NCBI GenBank assembly: GCA_030544215.1
Contig: JARZZO010000003.1
Coordinates: forward strand, 50,574,045 to 50,638,044
Direction: 5' to 3'
Source: Zantedeschia hybrid cultivar
Taxonomy: Eukaryota > Streptophyta > Magnoliopsida > Alismatales > Araceae
Length of the DNA stretch: 64,000 nt
Made by a program: the position numbers and the translations under genes. The notes beneath the pieces are model-generated. The model did not search any database and had not been told where the DNA came from. It saw only the letters and a program-made list of their open reading frames with translations. Shown here piece by piece: positions 12,280 to 22,028 of the stretch; the first letter of the stretch is position 1, and every line of letters begins with the position of its first letter.

Positions 12280-13670
12280 TGTAGACACCGATTTTGGACC
12301 ACCCTTTTGGTCATGAACCCCATCTATCATTAGCACATCATCACCAAAACCCTCATCTTAGCCATCTCAGCCCACTAATAACTAGGCCCATTAACCAAAT
12401 CCCGACTCTAGCCACCTTTTCGTGGAAGGCCAGCCAGCCCGCCTTCCACCACCCTTCGAAGGCCACCCCTTGCCTTCCACCCCCTTCGAAGGCCAGCCAG
12501 TCCGCCTTCCACCACCCTTCGAAGGACAGCCAGCCCGCCTTCCACCGCCCTTCGAAGGCCACCCCTTGCCTTCCACCCCCTTCGAAGGCCAACCGGGCTG
12601 CCTTCGACCACTTTGTGGAAGGCCAGCTACCTGGCCTTCCACGGGATTGGAAGGCATGTTGGCTGGCCGTCCACTCTCCTAACTACCACCTTGACCTCGT
12701 CTTCCCTACAATCTCCTTTACTCGCCGCTCTCACCCCCGTTACTCCGATCACTCCCCACTCCGGCGACTACCGCGCGTACCACCTCCGATCCTTGACCAC
12801 TTCCCATTGGCTCCAGGATGATTTACGGGGATTTAGACGCCTATTTTCTCCTATTTTCCCTTCACCTATTTAACCCCCCATATCCTCTCGAGTAAGGGGG
12901 TTAAGGAGGAGATTTTTTGGAGGGAACGCTCAGAGGAGGTTGGCAAGTGAGTCTGTCTTGAAGAGTCGAGCGGATAAGGAGTCAGAGAGTTTCAGGAGGG
13001 GCTTTAGGAGGAATCCTTCGCACTCCAAATGGGCTTGTCTTCTTAACCCTCTCTTACTTTTCCTCGCTTCATTCCGTTGCATTATCACTTTCCATCCATG
13101 CCGTAACATTCTCCCTTTCTCACTCTTCTTTTTACTTTTAACATATCGCTTCATTTTCACACACGAGCACCCCCCATTTGCATGCATGCATGTTAAGATG
13201 ACCTAGCAACCCTTACTCCCCCAGAGGTTTTAAACAAAAAAACGGGAGGTGGGTGACCATAACATATGGTCACCTTCCCTCCCCACCACCCATCCGATGC
13301 GTCTCCCTCCAATTCTAGTTAATTTTATATTTTTATGGATAGATTCTACATGCCACAGTTCTAATCGGGTCATTTTTCCTCTCTTATCTTGTCTTGTCTT
13401 TTCAGGGATCCTTACCGCATTTCCGCGTGCAGACTGCCGGGCTCTCCTCCTCTGGCCGACCGGAGGAAGAGAAGGAGAAACCACCATTTCCCGCTCCCTC
13501 AGAACACGATCACTCTTACACTCCTGCGGAGCACAGGGACTGAAAGGTAATGCTCCTGGCGATCACACCTTAATTTCTAACCCCCTTTAAATCGCCACAG
13601 TGCTAAGACGAAAGGAGAAGCGATCGGCCGAAGCCCGCAGCAGCGGCGGGGGACGTTCCGGGCGCCTACA
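12280..13670 (+). repeat. 5' LTR of O1 (1,391 bp)
   Basis: TG...CA ends are intact (TGTAGACACC to GCGCCTACA). In order it contains a hairpin array (about 12,412-12,672), a TATA-like CTATTTAA at 12,865-12,872, and a GC-rich 3' end directly before the primer-binding site. The putative TATA has lost one A relative to the other three LTRs. Confidence 0.85.
12412..12672. repeat. LTR hairpin array, about 8 modules, arms GAAGGC/GCCTTC
   Basis: Each module of about 30-34 bp reads CCCTTCGAAGGC, a 7-11-base loop, then GCCTTCCAC. Loops seen in order include CAGCCAGCCC, CACCCCTT, CAGCCAGTCC, CAACCGGGCT, CAGCTACCTG and ATGTTGGCT. The first and seventh modules have extended GTGGAAGGC/GCCTTCCAC arms. The same array occurs in the other three Ogre-like LTRs with a different number of modules. 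Confidence 0.85.
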
Positions 13671-13694
13671 GCCCTCTGGCGATCATGGTGGGAC
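13671..13694 (+). other. Primer-binding site region of O1
   Basis: GCCCTCTGGCGATCATGGTG follows the LTR end directly. O2 has the same sequence with C for T at one position. The TCTGGCGA...GGGA pattern resembles the primer sites of Ogre-like elements. The tRNA is not assigned. Confidence 0.55.
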
Positions 13695-13792
13695 ACCTAC
13701 TTGCTCGCTGCACGCATCGCGACCAAAGGTAAGAAGAAAAAAAAAAACCCTTACAAGTTTCTATTTTGTTTTCTTTCTTTTTCTTTTTTCCC

Positions 13793-14100
13793 GGACGGCC
13801 CACTTCCTGGCCGTCCAGAATCTGGACGGCCAGAGTCCTGGCCATCCACCTGCCTGGAGGGCCAGCCCCTAGGCCATCCAGATCCCTAGACGGCCAGAGT
13901 CCTGGCCGTCCACCTACCTGGACGGCCAGAGTCCTGGCCGTCCACCTACCTGGACGGCCAGCCCCTAGGCCGTCCAGATCTGTGGACGGCCAGAGTCCTA
14001 GCCGTCCATCTTGGACGGCCAGCTCCTAGGCCGTCCAAGCCCCTGGACGGCCAGCCTTCCGGCCGTCCAGCACCCCAGACGGCCAGCTTCTCGGCCGTCC
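13793..14100. repeat. 5'-leader hairpin array, 10 modules of 8 + 8 + 8 bases
   Basis: Ten hairpins follow one another with arms GGACGGCC and GGCCGTCC and loops of exactly 8 bases (CACTTCCT, AGAGTCCT, AGCCCCTA, AGCTCCTA, AGCCTTCC, AGCTTCTC and others), separated by 5-8-base linkers such as ACCTACCT or AGATCCCT. A few arms carry one mismatch. The array lies between the primer site and gag. It could sit inside a leader intron, because a good donor (AAAG then GTAAGAAG) is at about 13,727 and an acceptor-like TTTTGGTCAG at about 14,216-14,225. Confidence 0.85.
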
Positions 14101-14668
14101 AGTTCCTGGCCCCGCTGCCCTCTCTGTGATTCAATGACCCGCATGCTGTTATTCCATTATTATTGATTAAATAGTTGTGTGTTTTGGTTGTGTTTACTGT
14201 TCTCTTGCCTGTTAACTTTTGGTCAGATTCAGGGCGTTCTGCGTGGGGGTCTTAAGGAAGAGCCCGTATCACACTTCTAGTTACCTCTCCCACAGTATTT
14301 GACTCTTCACCTGAGGATTCCCACTCGGGTGTGACTAGTCTTATTATGTTGGGAACCTCCGTGAGTCTCCGCGAGCCAGGGATTCCCACTTGGCCGCTGA
14401 GCGGGTTGTACCTAAACCACCTAATAGGATCCCGGGTTTGTGTGAGGAACTAATTGAGCCTTTCCATTCACAATCATTCACCCATAGGTGTCACTGAGAG
14501 AATTTTTTCAAAATCTAAGACACCTAACTAAACTCTGGTTGAACATGTTTTGAAAGAAAAGTACAGGGTCGTTAAGGGTTTGAACTTGATTTGTTAGAAA
14601 CCAACACTCATAACGCACAGTTAACCCTTCAAGTGAAATATAAAATCTTTTAGGATTTGTGTTTCATA
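14101..14668 (+). other. Rest of the O1 5' leader, noncoding
   Basis: About 570 bases between the hairpin array and gag. It aligns throughout with 21,499-22,028 of O2. The conserved part includes two GGATTCCCACT blocks and a TAGGTGTCACTGAGAGAATT stretch shortly before gag. No open frame is shared by the two copies, so this is leader sequence rather than an extra gene. Confidence 0.6.
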
Positions 14669-16192
14669 ATGAACCGAATGTATGTTAACACTATATATGA
14701 TGACATAGATGAGTTTGGTAACAATGTTACACACAACCCTCTGTTCGAGATTGAAGTAGGTCCACAACAAACACTTGTGGGCATGTTCCAAGCATCTAGA
14801 GAGGAGCTTAAGGGAAGATACTTGGATGAATCTTCTTCTTCAGAAAGTGACCCTATAATCTCCAACAGAACCTTCCAAAACCTGAGTGAGGACCCGAAAC
14901 TTATTGCCGTGTTATCACGGTACACCCCTGATCAACTCATCCAGTTGGCCTCTTGTGGCAAAACTCAAGATGCCACTCCTCGGAGAACTCACTTCCAAGG
15001 ATCTTCCAACAGAGCTCAGACTCGCATCAACCAGCCAACTCTTACTCCAGTTGCTCCACCCGTCATGCCAATTCTAGTCTCTCCAACTACACCTCCTTCC
15101 AAGCAGGAGGAATTCATCTACAAAAGTGAGGTTGAAACCTATGTGCGTAAGTTCATGGCCGAGAAACTTACCCTGAAACAACCGCACTCTCTCTCGAGCT
15201 ATTGCCAGCTCCCTCCGGCCTACTTTCCGCCAGGATTCAAAGCCCCCAAGTACGGGAAATATGATGGCACCTCTGACCTTCATGATCACTTGTCAGGTTT
15301 CCTCATGGATTCCCATCTGTTCCAGAAATCCTTAGAAGGTGAGGCCTTAAGATGGTTTTCTTCCTTGCCCGCCACAGACCTAATCAATTTTGATATGGTC
15401 TCTGAAAAATTAATCACTCAGTTTGGTCATATGACAACCATGCCTCCCACCTTGTTTGATCATGTGATGGAGAAGATGAAGCTTGAAGAGGAGTTCACAT
15501 ATTTTGCCAATAGGTGGAGGGCAATGGCCTCTAGGGCGGAAGTGGCAATCTCCGAATCTCAAGCTATCACCATGCTAGTCAATAACGCTACCCCGCAGCT
15601 TCGGTCTATTCTCATACTGAGCGAATTTCACACATTCGCACAACTTTATAATCGAGCTCGGGTAGTTCAATCTCAGATTTGGAGTTCCACTTTGCCATCC
15701 TTCTTTGAAGATCAGAACAGAAATAAGAGGACTACACCAATAGAGGGAGTGACAATCAAAGAACAGGTGAGTGCCTTGGGGCAACCCTTTAGATCACCTA
15801 GTCCTATGTCCAGATCAGACAACCAATCCAATCAGAAACCATATTCAGCAGTTCCCTCTTCCTCTAGCGCCAAGATTAATTGGGGGCACATGAGAGAGGC
15901 TATTGAAACCTTGAAAGTCAAAGACCCTCCGCCCTTTCATCAGGTAGCCCAAGATCCATCTAGCTCTCTAGAAAGGTTGAGCACCCTTGTCAAAAATATG
16001 GAACCAAATGTCGATCACAGATGACAGTACTGGGAGTATGAAGAGGTTGGGATATGGCGTGAGTGCCCCACTAAGATGACCAAACCTAGAAAGCTGTTGC
16101 AACGAGTCTCCCCTATTGTCCAAGACAAACCTTTGGTCTTGATACGACCTAGGGAACAACCAACAGTAATCAACCCAGTCACTCTGGTCTAA
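14669..16192 (+). pseudogene. gag: gag of O1, one premature stop and loss of the zinc-finger segment
   Basis: Ogre-like gag. I place the start at Met-Asn-Arg (14,669) because O2 keeps this Met while the upstream Met codon of O1 is a Leu codon in O2. Recognisable blocks are KQEEFIYKSEVETYV, YCQLPPAYFPPGFK, YGKYDGTSDLHDHLSGF, GEALRWFSSLPA and VNNATPQLRSIL (capsid-like region, about residues 150-320). A TGA at 16,022 interrupts an otherwise open frame that runs to a TAA at 16,190-16,192, the same place where O2 gag stops. Compared with O2 about 80 residues are missing in frame after the SAVPSSSSAK segment, including a CPYH...GH...C cluster that probably binds zinc. Confidence 0.8.
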
Positions 16193-17716
16193 GTTCCCTT
16201 AATTTCAATCAGAGAACCTCCTCTATCCATCTTGTGTCCAACACCAAAGCCAGGTCCAGTAACCCAATTCTGCCTAATGAATTCACCACCAGTTCAACCA
16301 CTAAAGTCAGATCAAGCAGGAGACCCCAGTCCAATTGGTGTTACACTGAGAAATCGCATCATTCCCCTAACAAGTCAACCCTTGGACTCCCAAGAGGATT
16401 CAAATATGTCTAAAAGGATTATTCAATCCAAGTATGACATCCTACAGCATCTAGGGAGAACTCCCGCCAAGATTTCGGTCCTAGAGTTGATTGGGAGATC
16501 TCCTACACATAGGGAGACATTGTTCAAATTCCTCCAGGGAATTACAGTCAATGAAGATCTTCCTATTAGGGGGCTCACAAATGCCATTCTCTCAGTCACC
16601 CAGACACCTACGATATCCTTTACAGATAAGGATCTGGCTCTCCCTGAATGCCAATCCCTTCCCTCATGCTTAACTACAACACTCAAGGGTCACTCATTGG
16701 ACTCCATCCTGTTGGATACCAACGTATCAATAAATGTTTGTCCACTCAAGACCCCCAAGAAAGTAGGGATTGATCCTAAGAAGAGTGAGTCTACTTCCAT
16801 GATGGTCTCAAATGGGAAACTGGAAATTGGCCCAGTGGCCTTGATCTTTGAATTCTACATCCTTGATGTCAAGCCTATATACAACGTCATTCTGGGAAGG
16901 CCTTGGATGGACCAAACCCTGGGAGTGCCCTCCACTAATCATCAGTGCTATAAATTCCCATACAATGGGAAGATTGTCAAAATGCAGAGAACTCCCTATC
17001 TTGAGTCTTTGGACTCAGTCTCGACTGAACAAATTCTACCCATGATCACTTCTGGAAAAGGCAAAGAGCCCATCCTTTCATCGGTTGACTCTCAGGCCAA
17101 GCCCCAGCCTAGCATAGGTTGGCAGCTTATGGACAAAATGGGGTATAGTTCGGGATCTGGGTTAGGCAAGGAAGAGCAAGGAATTCAAGAGCCTATCTTT
17201 GAAAATCCGACCATTGGGGGATTAAGATTGGGTTACCTACCAACCAAACCAACCAAGGGATCAAGAAAATGGAGTCTCTTGGATCACTTTGTGAAGGAAA
17301 GTCAAGAGGTACTCAAGATACACTATCTTGAGGATGAGTTGAAAGAAACAATCAATGAAGTTTGAAGAGAAGATGCAGAAGATTTCGGTACATAGCTGCT
17401 GTTCTATAAACCAACCACTCGACGAGAAGGAGCCTCCTTAGTGAGGGACGAACCGGTACCCACCGCTCTCATTCCCTTCCTATTCCACACACCCTCCCTT
17501 CTCAGGCTTCTATCACTGGTCGTAGCACATTCCCCTGAGTGTTTTATGCTTGGACACTACGACCCCCAAAAAGAGGAAAAGTCTCACTCCCATGAGGAGC
17601 CAACATACTGGGGCAATTCTACCATCATTGGGTCTCTGTCTCAAGGACCCACCTTTGCAACATGTATGACTCACTCTCAGAGTCTTGTACATAATCGCTT
17701 AGGGATTGGATAGCTT
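16193..17716 (+). pseudogene. pol: Protease and G-patch region of O1 pol, cut short
   Basis: Open from about 16,232 to 17,365 with two stops later. The protease block reads SILLDTNVSINVCPL (about 16,705-16,745). The catalytic triad D-T-G of O2 is D-T-N here, which should abolish activity. FYILDVKPIYNVILGRPWMD follows. A G-patch, GWQLMDKMGYSSGSGLGK through QGI and GLRLGY, lies at about 17,118-17,235. The part after 17,366 (WGNSTIIGSLSQGP) corresponds to the linker before RT in O2. The RT that should follow is deleted. Confidence 0.8.
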
Positions 17717-19681
17717 CCTCTTTATCTAAGAGTTGTAGAGGTAAGTAAGTTCTTTCGTTTCTAGTTCAAGAGTTAGCAAATAAGTGTAAATATTTGAAAA
17801 ATGTTTTTCTTTGGATAGGAGTCTATCTAAAAATTCTACCCTTTAAATACACAAAAAAATAAAAAATCTCAAAATCTCAAAAAAATCGAACATCCAAAAA
17901 GCATCAAAATATTTGTAAATATGTACATACTTTAATGAAAATCACAAAAAATCAGAAAAGACACAAAATCCAACTGTCTGGTGACTGCCACGTAACCCCC
18001 TGTCTAGGTCTAGTTGCATGATAGGTTGGGTTAACATTGAGGTTTGGCTAAGACTTTGATCCACCAGAACCTTAGACGTGTCTACTTTACTTTCATACAG
18101 ATCCCTATGATCATCATGAGATACACACACCTACACGTTTCTTCAAAGAGAACCTTCTTAAAATGAGTTCGAAGTCTTTAGTACACTGTCAACTGCAACC
18201 TTTGCTCTTCGTCTCTCGACTGATCAGGACAGTCGACACCCTTAAACGGTCGAGCTCAGCAAACTGCGGTTCCTCAACAACCCGATAGATGTAACCCCTC
18301 AAAAAAGGGCCCAAAAATGAAATGCAAAGGACCAGAGCACGTGAAGAGGGCAGTGTCCCCGTAGGCGGAATATCAAACAACCCCGAAAAATGTCAAGAGT
18401 GGAAAAGAAATACAAAAAAAGAAAATGGGTTCAAGCAATCATACAAAAAATCCTGGTCGTGACTGTGCGTGGCCATGAAATCTACCAAAGGCCTGAAAAG
18501 TCAAAATAGGGGCATCTAGGGGGTTAAAAGGGATCTATTTTGTCACAGCTCGCCCTTTTAACGGTTTTGTCAATCCTCCTGTGAGGTTTGTCTCCAAAAT
18601 TTCTTCACTTTTTCCCCCTCAAGGTTTTAGCACGAAATAGCTACCTAAAGACCGAACATCATTTTAAATGGTTCATTTTTCAAAAATCATCACATGCTCA
18701 CATGATCACAGAAGTCCAAAATGAGTAAAGAGTAATGTCAGTGTTTATGGTGAACCAATTCCTTAGCTATAATCTCAATGAGCACTCTCAAGACTTCGGG
18801 CTTAGGTCAATGCATGCGCGTCACCAATAGGTGCGACGGCGTCTGATTCTGAGTCAGCGTCGCGCGGTTGACCGTTAGGGTTACAAGGAGTTCCATCATA
18901 TACCTTCTAGATTGTGAGGAAAGTGATCCGGGTCGGGCAAATCATTTACCTCGAAATTTTTTTTGGGCAAACTTGGTGGTCGGAAGCAGCTGGGAGCCTA
19001 AGCATGGCATGACGGTATTGTCATCAGTATGAGTCTTAACCGGTCAAAGTTAGTTTGAGGAGTCTAGAGGCCCAAATCAATCTAGATGTGTGCTTAGGAT
19101 ACCTGGGAAGTTGAATGTGCATTTCCCTTCCATCATTCAACCGGGCTAAGTTTGGGCAATCACCAGGTAGGTGCAATCAAAAACATGTTTTCGTTCATCA
19201 CACACCTCATTTGTTAATATCCACCAGCGTTTGCATATTTACTTGTCGCATCAGTTTCAATATTCTTCCTTTTGTCTGGTTAGTAGGATACGACCCCTTG
19301 ACCCTATGCGAAGGTTAGGGAAAAGGTAGTTGCTCTTTTTGGGCAAGGGGCCGAAAACAGATACTACTAACTATTTTTTCCTCATTATTGTGCATACAGG
19401 AAAAGGATTCTATGTCCAAAAGGTGGACACTTTTGCTGTCGAGTTGAGGCCGAAAGCAGCCGGATTGGCATTCTACTTTGAGAATGGCCATATCTTCCGT
19501 GCTGGCTTCGACTCGACAGGGACCTTTGTCCCTCGTTTCCTTGCAGCTTGTCATTAAGATATTATGGATTATTGATTATTTACATTTGCTGATGTGCGTT
19601 CTTGCAGCTGCAGGGAATCTGAAGCAAGTAGGATTGAAGACACAGGAGGCTAATAACTTTGGGTGTATAGACTCTGAGTTC
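17717..19681 (+). other. O1 deletion scar and post-integrase noncoding region
   Basis: At about 17,815-17,845 the pre-RT linker runs directly into a degenerate integrase C-terminus: GAGTCTATCTAAAAATTC matches the O2 codons for GVYLKKF just before the integrase stop. From there to 19,400 the sequence follows O2 31,331-35,557 (minus the O2 solo LTR). It holds A-rich runs, a block shared almost base for base (TAGTTGCTC...GGGGCCGAAAACAG) and, at 19,436-19,519, a strong stem-loop. No gene is seen. Confidence 0.75.
19436..19519 (+). other. Two-tier stem-loop in the 3' noncoding region of O1
   Basis: The outer stem pairs CTGTCGAGTTGAGGCC with GGCTTCGACTCGACAG, 16 pairs with two G-U. The inner stem pairs TGGC-ATTCT with AGAAT-GCCA around a 6-base loop. 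O2 has the same structure at 52,191-52,265, and the substitutions keep the pairs. Confidence 0.7.
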
Positions 19682-19811
19682 TACAGACACCGATTTTGGA
19701 CCACCCTTTTGGTCATAAACTCCATCCATCATTAGCCCATCATCACCCAAACCCCTCATCTTAGCCATCTCAGCCCGCTAATAATTAGGCCCATTAACCA
19801 AATCTCGACTC

Positions 19812-20175
19812 TAGCCACCCTTCGAAGGCCACCCCTTGCCTTCTACCACCCTTCGAAGGTCAGCCAGCCTGCCTTCTACCACCCTTCGAAGGCCAGCCAG
19901 CCCGCCTTCTACCACCTTTCGAAGGCCACCCCTTGCCTTCCACCACCCTTCGAAGGCCACCCCTTGCCTTCCACCACCCTTCGAAGGCCAGCCAGCCCGC
20001 CTTCTACCACCCTTCGAAGGCCACCCCTTGTCTTCTACCACCCTTCGAAGGCCACCCCTTGCCTTCCACCCCCTTCGAAGGCCAACCGGGCCGCCTTCTG
20101 CCACTTCGTGGAAGGCCAGCTACCTGGCCTTCCACGTACCTGGCCTTCCACGGGATTGGAAGGCATGTTGGCTGG
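19812..20175. repeat. LTR hairpin array of O2, about 11 modules
   Basis: Modules have arms GAAGGC/GCCTTC joined by CCACCACCCTTC linkers. Loop types CACCCCTT and CAGCCAGCCC alternate irregularly, followed by CAACCGGGCC, CAGCTACCTG and ATGTTGGCT in the same final order as in the other three LTRs. Confidence 0.85.
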
Positions 20176-20374
20176 ACGTCTACTCCCTAACCACCCCCTT
20201 GACCTCGTCTTCCCCACGATCTCCTCTACTCGCCGCCCTCATCCCCACTACTCCAATCACTCCCCACTTCGGCGACTGCCGCGCGCACCACCTCCGATCC
20301 TTGACCACTTCCCATTGGCTCCAGATTGATTTACGGGGATTTAGACCCTTGTTTTCTCCTATTTTCCCCTCACC

Positions 20375-20382
20375 TATTTAAA
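20375..20382 (+). promoter_or_regulatory. Putative TATA box in the Ogre-like LTR
   Basis: TATTTAAA is followed by CCCCCCATATCC. The block is conserved in three LTRs (also near 53,698 and 58,110) and is one base shorter at 12,865-12,872. It lies downstream of the hairpin array, which would place the array in U3. The assignment rests on position and composition only. Confidence 0.4.
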
Positions 20383-21165
20383 CCCCCCATATCCTCTCGA
20401 GCAAGGGGGTTAAGGAGTTTTCTTGTGAGAGGTTCGGAGAGGTTGACGAGGAGTTTCCTAGAGGGAAGGCTCAGGCGAGGTTGGCAGACAAGGAGTTAGC
20501 TTCAAGGGGAACCCTCCGCATTCCGAAACGGGCTTGTCTTCTTAACCCCATTTTACTTTTTCTGTTCATTTCATTGCATCCTCATTTCCATCCATGCCAT
20601 AGCATTCTCTCTCCCTCTCACTCTTCTTTCTCACTTTTGACATATTACTTCACTTTCCACACACACGAGCACCCTCATTTGCATGCATGCATGTTAAGAT
20701 GACCTAGTAATCCCTACCCACCAGAGGTTTCTAACAAAAAACGGGAGGTGGGTGGCCATAACATATGGTCACCTTCCCTCCCCACCACTCATCCGGTGCG
20801 TTTCCCTCCGATTTTAACTAGTTTTTACATCTTCATAGATAGATTCTGCATATTATAGTTCTAATCAGGTTGTTTTCTGTCTTGTCTTTTCTTTCCAGGG
20901 ATCCTTACCACATTTCCGCGTGCAGAGTGCAGGGCTCTCCTCCTCTGGCCGGCCGGAGGAAGAGAAGGAGGAACCAGCATTTCCCGCTCCCACAGAACGC
21001 GATCACCTCTTATACTCCTGCGGAGCACAGGGACCGAAAGGTAATTCTCCTGGCGATCACACCTCTATTTCTAACCCCCTTTAAATCGCCATAGTGCTAA
21101 GACGAATGGAGGAACCCTCGATCCGAAGCCCGCAGCCGCGGCGGGGGACGTTCCGGGCGCCTACA

Positions 21166-21190
21166 GCCCTCTGGCGATCACGGTGGGACA
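21166..21190 (+). other. Primer-binding site region of O2
   Basis: GCCCTCTGGCGATCACGGTG directly follows the LTR end CGCCTACA, as in O1. A donor-like AAGAAG then GTAAGGAC follows at about 21,225-21,235. Confidence 0.55.
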
Positions 21191-21283
21191 TCTGTAGCCC
21201 GCTGCACGCGTGATCAAAGGAAAGAAGGTAAGGACCTGAGATATCCCACTTTGATTAAAAAAAAAAAAAAACAATAGCTTCCA

Positions 21284-21498
21284 AACGGCCAGGCTGCTGG
21301 CCATCCAGAACCCTGGACGGCCACCCTCCTAGCAGTCCATTGATCTTTGGACGGCCAGCCCCTGGCCGTCGGACCCTTGGACGGCCAGCACCTGGCCGTC
21401 AACCCCTTGAACGGCTAGCCCCTGGCTGTCGACCCCTTGAACGGCCATCCTCTGGCCGTCGACCCCATTACCTTTGACGGCGGACCCTCTGGCCGTCC
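21284..21498. repeat. 5'-leader hairpin array of O2, about 7 modules
   Basis: Arms are GGACGGCC or GAACGGCC with GGCCGTC. Loops are 7-8 bases (AGGCTGCT, ACCCTCCT, AGCCCCT, AGCACCT, ATCCTCT). It occupies the same place as the ten-module array of O1, but the linkers (GACCCCTTG) and loop order differ, so the array was rebuilt rather than simply inherited. One module has T in both arm positions (GGCT/GGCTGT), where pairing relies on G-U. Confidence 0.75.
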
Positions 21499-22028
21499 TT
21501 CATGTTTGTTGTTGCTGTATGCTGTTCTGCTCCATGTTATGTTGATTTGCTATACGTTCTGACCTGCTGCTTGTTAAAATTCTAGGTTTTTTGGGGTATT
21601 CTCCGCGGGGGTTTTAAGGAAGAGCTGACATCACATCTCTAGTCACCTTTCCCACAGGATCTGACTCTCCACCTGAGGATTCCCACTCGGGTGTGACTAG
21701 TCTTATTCTGTTGGGAACGTCCGTCAGTCTTCGCGAGCCAGGGATTCCCACTTGGCCGCCGAGCAGGTTGTACCTGAAACCACCCCATAGGAACCTCGGG
21801 TTTGTGTGAGAGATTAATTAAACCCTTCCATTCACAATTATCCACCTATAGGTGTCACTGAGAGAATTGTTTCAAAATTTAAAGACACCTAATTAAACTT
21901 TGGTGGAACAAGTTTTGAAAAGTGAAGGGTCGTTAAGGGTTAAACTTGATTTGTTAGAAACCAACTCTCATAATACATTGTTAACATTTCAAGTGAAACA
22001 TAAAATCATTTAGGGTCTGTGTTTCGTA

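Larger units (their letters stand above)
19682..21165 (+). repeat. 5' LTR of O2 (1,484 bp)
   Basis: Same plan as the O1 LTR. It shares subfamily markers with 53,072-54,485 (TTTTCTTGTGAGAGGTTCGG and others), which pairs these two as one element. The start has lost TG to TA. The hairpin array here has about 11 modules, one more than its partner LTR, the last ones containing a short duplicated ACGTACCTGGCCTTCC piece. Confidence 0.85.

Noticed and set aside
12294..12821. Pro/His-rich frames across LTR hairpin arrays, also at 19,836, 53,243 and 57,370
   Set aside because: The module length keeps frames open by chance. Module number changes between LTR partners and there is no conserved start or domain.
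13793..14100. CRISPR-like regularly spaced repeats
   Set aside because: The repeated parts are inverted arms around loops, not direct repeats with unique long spacers, and the context is a plant retrotransposon leader.
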